Assembly: GCA_954871525.1 (NCBI GenBank) | Contig: OX940860.1 | Location: forward strand, 18,942,001 to 19,006,000 | Direction: 5' to 3' | Length of the DNA: 64,000 nucleotides | Origin: Parietaria judaica | Lineage: Eukaryota; Streptophyta; Magnoliopsida; Rosales; Urticaceae | Shown: piece after piece, positions 59,536 to 64,000 of the stretch | How the letters are laid out: each line of letters starts with the position of its first letter | How positions within the stretch are numbered: the first letter of the stretch is position 1 | The notes under the pieces: generated by a model | Seen by the model: only the letters and a program-made list of their open reading frames with translations | Told to the model about the DNA's origin: nothing | Databases searched by the model: none | Program-made: the position numbers and the translations under genes

Positions 59536-60022
59536 TATTTTATTGGGTTAATGACGGCAAAAATACCTAAAGTTTGGTCAAAGAACCCCTCGTATACCCA
59601 AAGTTTAAAAGTGGTGGCAAAAATACCCAAAGTCGCATTTAGGGAGTTGACCACTCCAATCTCGTAACGCAGTTAACTTACCGGTTAACTCTGGTCACGT
59701 GGACAAATTTGTTTTGTTAAGTGTAATCATTAGGGGTTCAATTAGTTGTATTAAATAGTGTTTATTAGGGGATTAATTCGTTGTTTTGTCGTAAACGAGG
59801 CTGATTTGGGCTCATCCATGTGGCAAAAATTGTTATGACAGCAACCCACGTTTGTCCGCATGGCCATAGTTAACGGGTAAGTTAACGGCGTAACGAGAAT
59901 GGACTGGTCAACTCCCCAAATGCGACTTTGGGTATTTTTACCACCACTTTTAAACTTTGGGTACACGAGGAGTTCTTTGACCAAACTTTGGGTATTTTTG
60001 GCGTCATTAACCCTATTTTATT
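59536..60022. mobile_element. Mutator-like foldback MITE (family M copy 2)
   Basis: The element is 59545-60013 and begins GGGTTAATGACGGCAAAAAT; its end is the inverted form, ATTTTTGGCGTCATTAACCC. TATTTTATT is repeated at 59536-59544 and 60014-60022, a perfect 9-bp target duplication. It is the simple form of the element at 16648-17423, with one left arm. The open frame at 59751-59984 is arm sequence. Confidence 0.85.
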
Positions 60023-61000
60023 TGCCAAAGAGTGTATGTTTATGTTTGAACACAAATTGAATTAAATAACTAGATCTAATTCAAATTTTATGTGTTTATA
60101 ATATAAGCATAAATGGTAGTCACGTATTTAATAAGCAGAGCGACATGAGTTGGACCACTGAGTAAATTCAGAATTGACGTTCGTCGCAAATACGACGATT
60201 GAATGTATAGAACTTTTCTTTTAAAAAAATTTCATCATCTACTATTTTATTTAGTTAATATAAAAAGTCTAGTTAGTATCAGAAAAAAATATTTAATTTT
60301 TTTAAAATGATACGTGTACAAAGACTTTAGCACATATAAAAAAATTATTTTATCAGTTGAAAATATAAACAAAACATAAAAAAAAAAAATGAACATGGAA
60401 AAAAAATTTGACGGTGTGTGATTAAAAAAAAACATGAAGTAGTTATACCGTTAAAAGCTTCTTTCGCTAAGCTGACGTGGGTGATTCTCTATTGGTGAGT
60501 TTAAGGCGACCACACAGCATTGGGTACATTCGAGAACCCACGCGCTTGAGCTGACCTTCCATGGCGGATTGCATACGACGTCGTCTACAAGTCAGTCAAG
60601 TTCGCAGAACACGACACTGCAAAATCCAGACTATTCACCTCGAAAAGTCAAATAACCATTTGGGCTGCTTCACAAACTCCCAAAACACAACTCCCTCATT
60701 CTTCATTACGTAACTCCCACACACACACACAAAAAAGATTCGAAATTCCAGCGAAGCTCATTGGGTATTGCGATCGATTCCTGTAATCATCGCCTTTTCG
60801 AGTCTCCTCTGGTTTCGAGCTGTTCCTTCGTTCCTTTTCGCCAGCGAATTCTCTCTCTCTCTCTCTCTCTTTCGATTCTGTAACAGCGTCTGTCTTCGAG
60901 TTGAGCTATCTGGGTTGGTTTTGCTTTCCTTATCCGTTTCGAAACGCGAAAGCTGAAGAGCGATTGAGCTCCGTTCAAGTGATTGGCTAAAAGGGCAGAG
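60023..61000 (+). promoter_or_regulatory. promoter and 5' leader region of the PITP gene
   Basis: A 10-bp palindrome ACGACGTCGT (60575-60584) contains a C-box type bZIP site (GACGTC). A CT repeat (60850-60872) lies in the probable 5' leader, about 130-150 bp before the start codon. The short frame 60768-60956 upstream of the start is not supported as a gene. Confidence 0.4.
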
Positions 61001-63950
61001 ATGGTTCAGATTAAGGAATTGTATCCTTTTTTTGGGGTTTTATTGATGTGATGAAATCTGTGTTTCGTCTTATATGTTCTGTCGATTCATAATTTAGAAA
61101 CACAAAACTTGGGTACTTTTGTGGAGTTCGTTCAAATGGGTTCTTTTCAGGTCAAAGAATTAATGAAACAGTGAAGATCCAAATCACTGCAAAGGGTTTC
61201 TTATGGATAAAAGCAACTAACTTTATAATTCTACATATAGACTGCTTACAGTGTAGTGAACTTGAGAAAGTTTCATGTAAGCTCTAATTGCCCTGTGTTT
61301 TTAGCTATTGTTTATCCTTAACTCCGGGTCCTGTCGAAGTCGGATCGCCATGCCGTTATCTGTAGAAGAGGTAATTCGAGTGAGAAATTTATGACTCTAA
61401 AGACATTGAGTGAGAAATTTATGACGATTATATTGGATGAGGCAATGATTTTGGTTTACGGATTGGAATTGCAGTACCAAATAGCGCAGATGTACACGGT
61501 GACGAAGATGCAGCAGCAGAACACGTCCGGCCAAGAAGGTGTGGAGGTTTTGGAGAACCGGTCCTTCGAGGACGACGTGTTCGGGAAGGGTCAATACACT
61601 TCCAAAGTGTATCATTTACAAAGGTCTGTAAATCCCGTGTTTTTTCTTGTTGGCTGGTCTGAAAATTGAAATCGTATCCCACGTTGATTTGGTTGGAATG
61701 TCGTTTTTTTTTTACAGTTTTTATGTGTTTTTGTTCTAGCAAAGTACCGACGTGGTTAACCACTTTTGCGCCTGTTGATGCTCTTATCATGCAAGAGGAA
61801 GCTTGGAATGCATACCCGAGATGCAAAACAGGTTGAAATCCGCTCGTTGCATCGCTTATTTTGTAGTATTTTTCTCGTTTCTTTTGGCTTTAAAGATTGT
61901 TCTGACACGTCTCTTGGCTCTATCTTATCGTGGGCGCTTGCTTATCTAGTGATCCGGGTATGATGTTTTCTCTTTCTCGGATTTTCAGATCTATCAATAT
62001 GATTTTGAGGTTTTAAGATCGCTTAATCTGTTTTCATTTTCACAGTGTCCGTACTTCACCAAGTTCAAATTAACCATCGAAACAATACACAAGGCAGATA
62101 ACGGCCGATCAGAAAATGTAAGCTCTCTCCTAGCTCTGTACCTATTAAAAGTCAAGTATGTTTTTGATCAACCAGTTGTTATAACCTGTCGTCTTAGGAA
62201 GGGTAATACGGTCATTTAGTCTTGCACGTTTAGTCATTAATGGGAATTTTGGCAATTGCGAGCCTATTGTCCTCAGGGTTTCGGACTGCCTTTAGGTGCC
62301 TAGCTTACATTGGCTTCATGCTTTGTTTTTTCTACATCTTGCTTAGTATTGTTAAGAGCGTTCGATTTTGGCCTCCAAAGAAAGGTCGGGATTTGTTTAT
62401 CGTTGATTCTCGCAATAAAGAGTAAGATTCATCACATCTGTCACCTACCGTTGGCCGTATTTTGTCTTGGAAATCATGTCTGAATATCAACTTTACATGT
62501 TAGATTAACTATCTTATATGGATCATCAAACCAGGTTCATGGCCTAAGCAAAGAACAACTAGCGACCAGAGAAGTTGAATCGATCGATATTGCAGCCTCA
62601 TCGAGTGATTACTGGAGCTATATCGTTGGAAGTTGTGGTATAGACCTGAAAACGTTCAAGTCAGCAAGAACCGATCGGGGCCCACTTTCAGATGGATGGC
62701 AGGTTTGAATCAATTATGTGTATCTATATCTGTATTCATCAGGAATTCAATCAAGTTTGAACTGACATTCGAAATAATATTTGAGTGATTTTGTTTCATA
62801 AATAAATTAAAAAAATAGTATTCATCAAGAATTCAATCAAGATGCTCTATGGGACTTGGATTTCTTTGCTCGAACTTTATGGACAGTTCTTGCTTCTTCT
62901 TTTTTTCGTTCATTTCAGGAAGCTTGTGACCCAGTTATGACAGCTTACAAATTGGTCACAGTGGATGCACCATACTGGGGTTTCGGATATCGGCTTGAAC
63001 AAGCTTTACTATCGGTAATAACCTTTTTCTAAATCATTTTTTCCAAATGATCTTACATCAATCTTTTAGGAACACGAAAATTCTTAATGTTTTCTCTGTT
63101 TGTTTTTCTGGTAAAACTTCCCTACAAAATCCATTTACAAAGATTCTGTCAATGAATGTTTTATGAGAAACAATTCTGAAATATTCCTAGAAAAGTAAAA
63201 TACCTAAATACGCAATCAAATTTCTAACAGATTCAAAATTAAGAAAAGGAAATAATTGTGTACGATAAAAAAAAAAAATAGTAGTTTGCTGGGCCATTTT
63301 GAGAACAGTCAGCTATAGGTACGCCGGTCCGAACGATGTATCGTTTGTTACTTTAATCTCCGAGCATCAGATGAAAATGTCACGTTCAGATTCATTTGGT
63401 GCGAAGATCATTTTTCCTATCAAAGCGATCTTGATCGTAAAATATGTGTTCTGATTACAGGCTGAAAGGGCGCTTTTCCTAGAGAGCCACCGGAGATGTT
63501 TCACTTGGATCGACGAATGGTTCGGAATGACAATGAAACAGATCCGTGAACTTGAACACGACAGTGATCTCATATTAAATCAGGTAAGAAGTTTTTATTT
63601 TTTATTTTTTATATAGGAATAAAATAGGATCCGATCCGGAAATCATCAAGACGATGAACTTCCGGAGATTGAACAATAAAAAGAAATCAAACCCCACTTT
63701 ATAATTGAGAGCTATTAGCCGCTTGGATGATACAAAGTGATATTTGTCGCACCAAGTACTCAATATTATACCAACTGTGCCGGCATATTCCTAATCTATT
63801 TTCTTAGTGGCATGCTGATAAAGACATGAATCCTCACTAACTGTGTTCTATTCTCTCTGGTTGGAAATTACACAGAAACTGGGCAAAGCAAGCTTGGTGG
63901 CAAATGGCGAAGACCTGAGAGGAGAAGTAACACTGGCAAACACCGCCTAA
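61001..63950 (+). CDS. phosphatidylinositol transfer protein (START-like, class I-type PITP)
   Basis: Ten exons, all with GT-AG and in phase: 61001-61020, 61340-61370, 61475-61623, 61740-61831, 61950-61957, 62046-62117, 62535-62702, 62919-63014, 63461-63583, 63876-63950; 834 nt, 277 aa. The whole protein aligns by eye with animal PITP-alpha: MVQIKEFRI start, YQIAQMYTV, GVEVLEN, GQYTSKVYHLQSKVPTW, EEAWNAYPRCKT, RGPL..GW, MTAYKLVTVDAPYWGFG, FLESHR..F.WIDEW..MT. T59 and K61 in QYTSK match in position the PI-contacting Thr59/Lys61 of PITP-alpha. The protein should shuttle phosphatidylinositol between membranes and feed phosphoinositide kinases in the cytosol. It is divergent from CARB. The start lies seven codons before the conserved RI.MP block, as in relatives. 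Confidence 0.95.
61950..61957 (+). other. 8-nt micro-exon (exon 5 of the PITP gene)
   Basis: TGATCCGG is flanked by TTATCTAG and GTATGATG. Joined to the last G of exon 4 it reads GTG ATC CGG (V98 I99 R100), restoring the conserved run RCKTVIRCPYFTKF. Skipping it shifts the frame (TVSVLH). Confidence 0.85.
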
Positions 63951-64000
63951 AAATATAAAAATAAAAAATCCGATGTTATCAGTAATGATTAGTAAATTAT

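Noticed and set aside
62240..62425. 61-codon hydrophobic open frame within the PITP gene
   Set aside because: It lies wholly in intron 6, between well-supported exons, and has no conserved content.

Overview
This is a piece of plant nuclear chromosome, almost certainly from a eudicot. It is AT-rich with long gene-poor intergenic stretches. Its genes carry GT-AG introns. Two encode plant proteins (a LOB-domain transcription factor and a plastid-targeted carbamoyl-phosphate synthase large subunit), and transposable-element debris of many classes lies between them. The species cannot be named from sequence alone.

Four host genes can be reconstructed exon by exon. (1) 6967-9961, minus: an RBR-type E3 ubiquitin ligase with an N-terminal RNase H-like domain, 3 exons, about 589 aa. 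(2) 42521-44888, minus: a class I LOB-domain (LBD) transcription factor, 2 exons, 215 aa. (3) 53823-58441, minus: chloroplast carbamoyl-phosphate synthase large chain (CARB), 3 exons, 1182 aa. (4) 61001-63950, plus: a START-like phosphatidylinositol transfer protein, 10 exons including an 8-nt micro-exon, 277 aa. CARB and the PITP gene are divergently arranged about 2.6 kb apart, with two miniature elements between them. A fifth, doubtful gene (25543-26562, plus) is a RING-finger gene whose RING is degenerate and whose C-terminus looks transposase-derived. A decayed relative lies 2.7 kb upstream and keeps the RING end that this gene lost.

The mobile elements, left to right, are these. There is a 665-bp foldback element with 8-bp target duplications and mirrored tRNA-like promoter boxes (2003-2667). 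A second foldback family has copies at 2693-3075 and 58799-59140. A rearranged repeat block lies at 3425-4765 and a SINE-like tRNA-derived piece near 5845-6035. A MITE family has copies at 12025-12390 and 50961-51252. A candidate non-autonomous Helitron runs on the minus strand (13411 to about 19356), with a Mutator-like foldback MITE (16648-17423, 10-bp target duplication) inside it; a sister MITE lies at 59545-60013 (9-bp target duplication). A solo-LTR candidate is at 20537-21170. An old Copia element riddled with transition-type nonsense mutations (about 27245-31848) sits between two inverted arms of another foldback element. A younger Copia element is complete from LTR to LTR (32736-38466), with 133-bp LTRs, a 5-bp target duplication, tRNA-Met primer-binding site and polypurine tract, but its gag-pol is frameshifted.

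The host genes are functionally unrelated, as expected in a plant genome: ubiquitination, organ-boundary type transcription control, plastid carbamoyl phosphate supply for arginine and pyrimidine synthesis, and phosphoinositide transfer. The most interesting material is in the repeats and in the RING-gene pair. I found no intact tRNA, rRNA or CRISPR, and nothing resembling a bacterial-style gene system.
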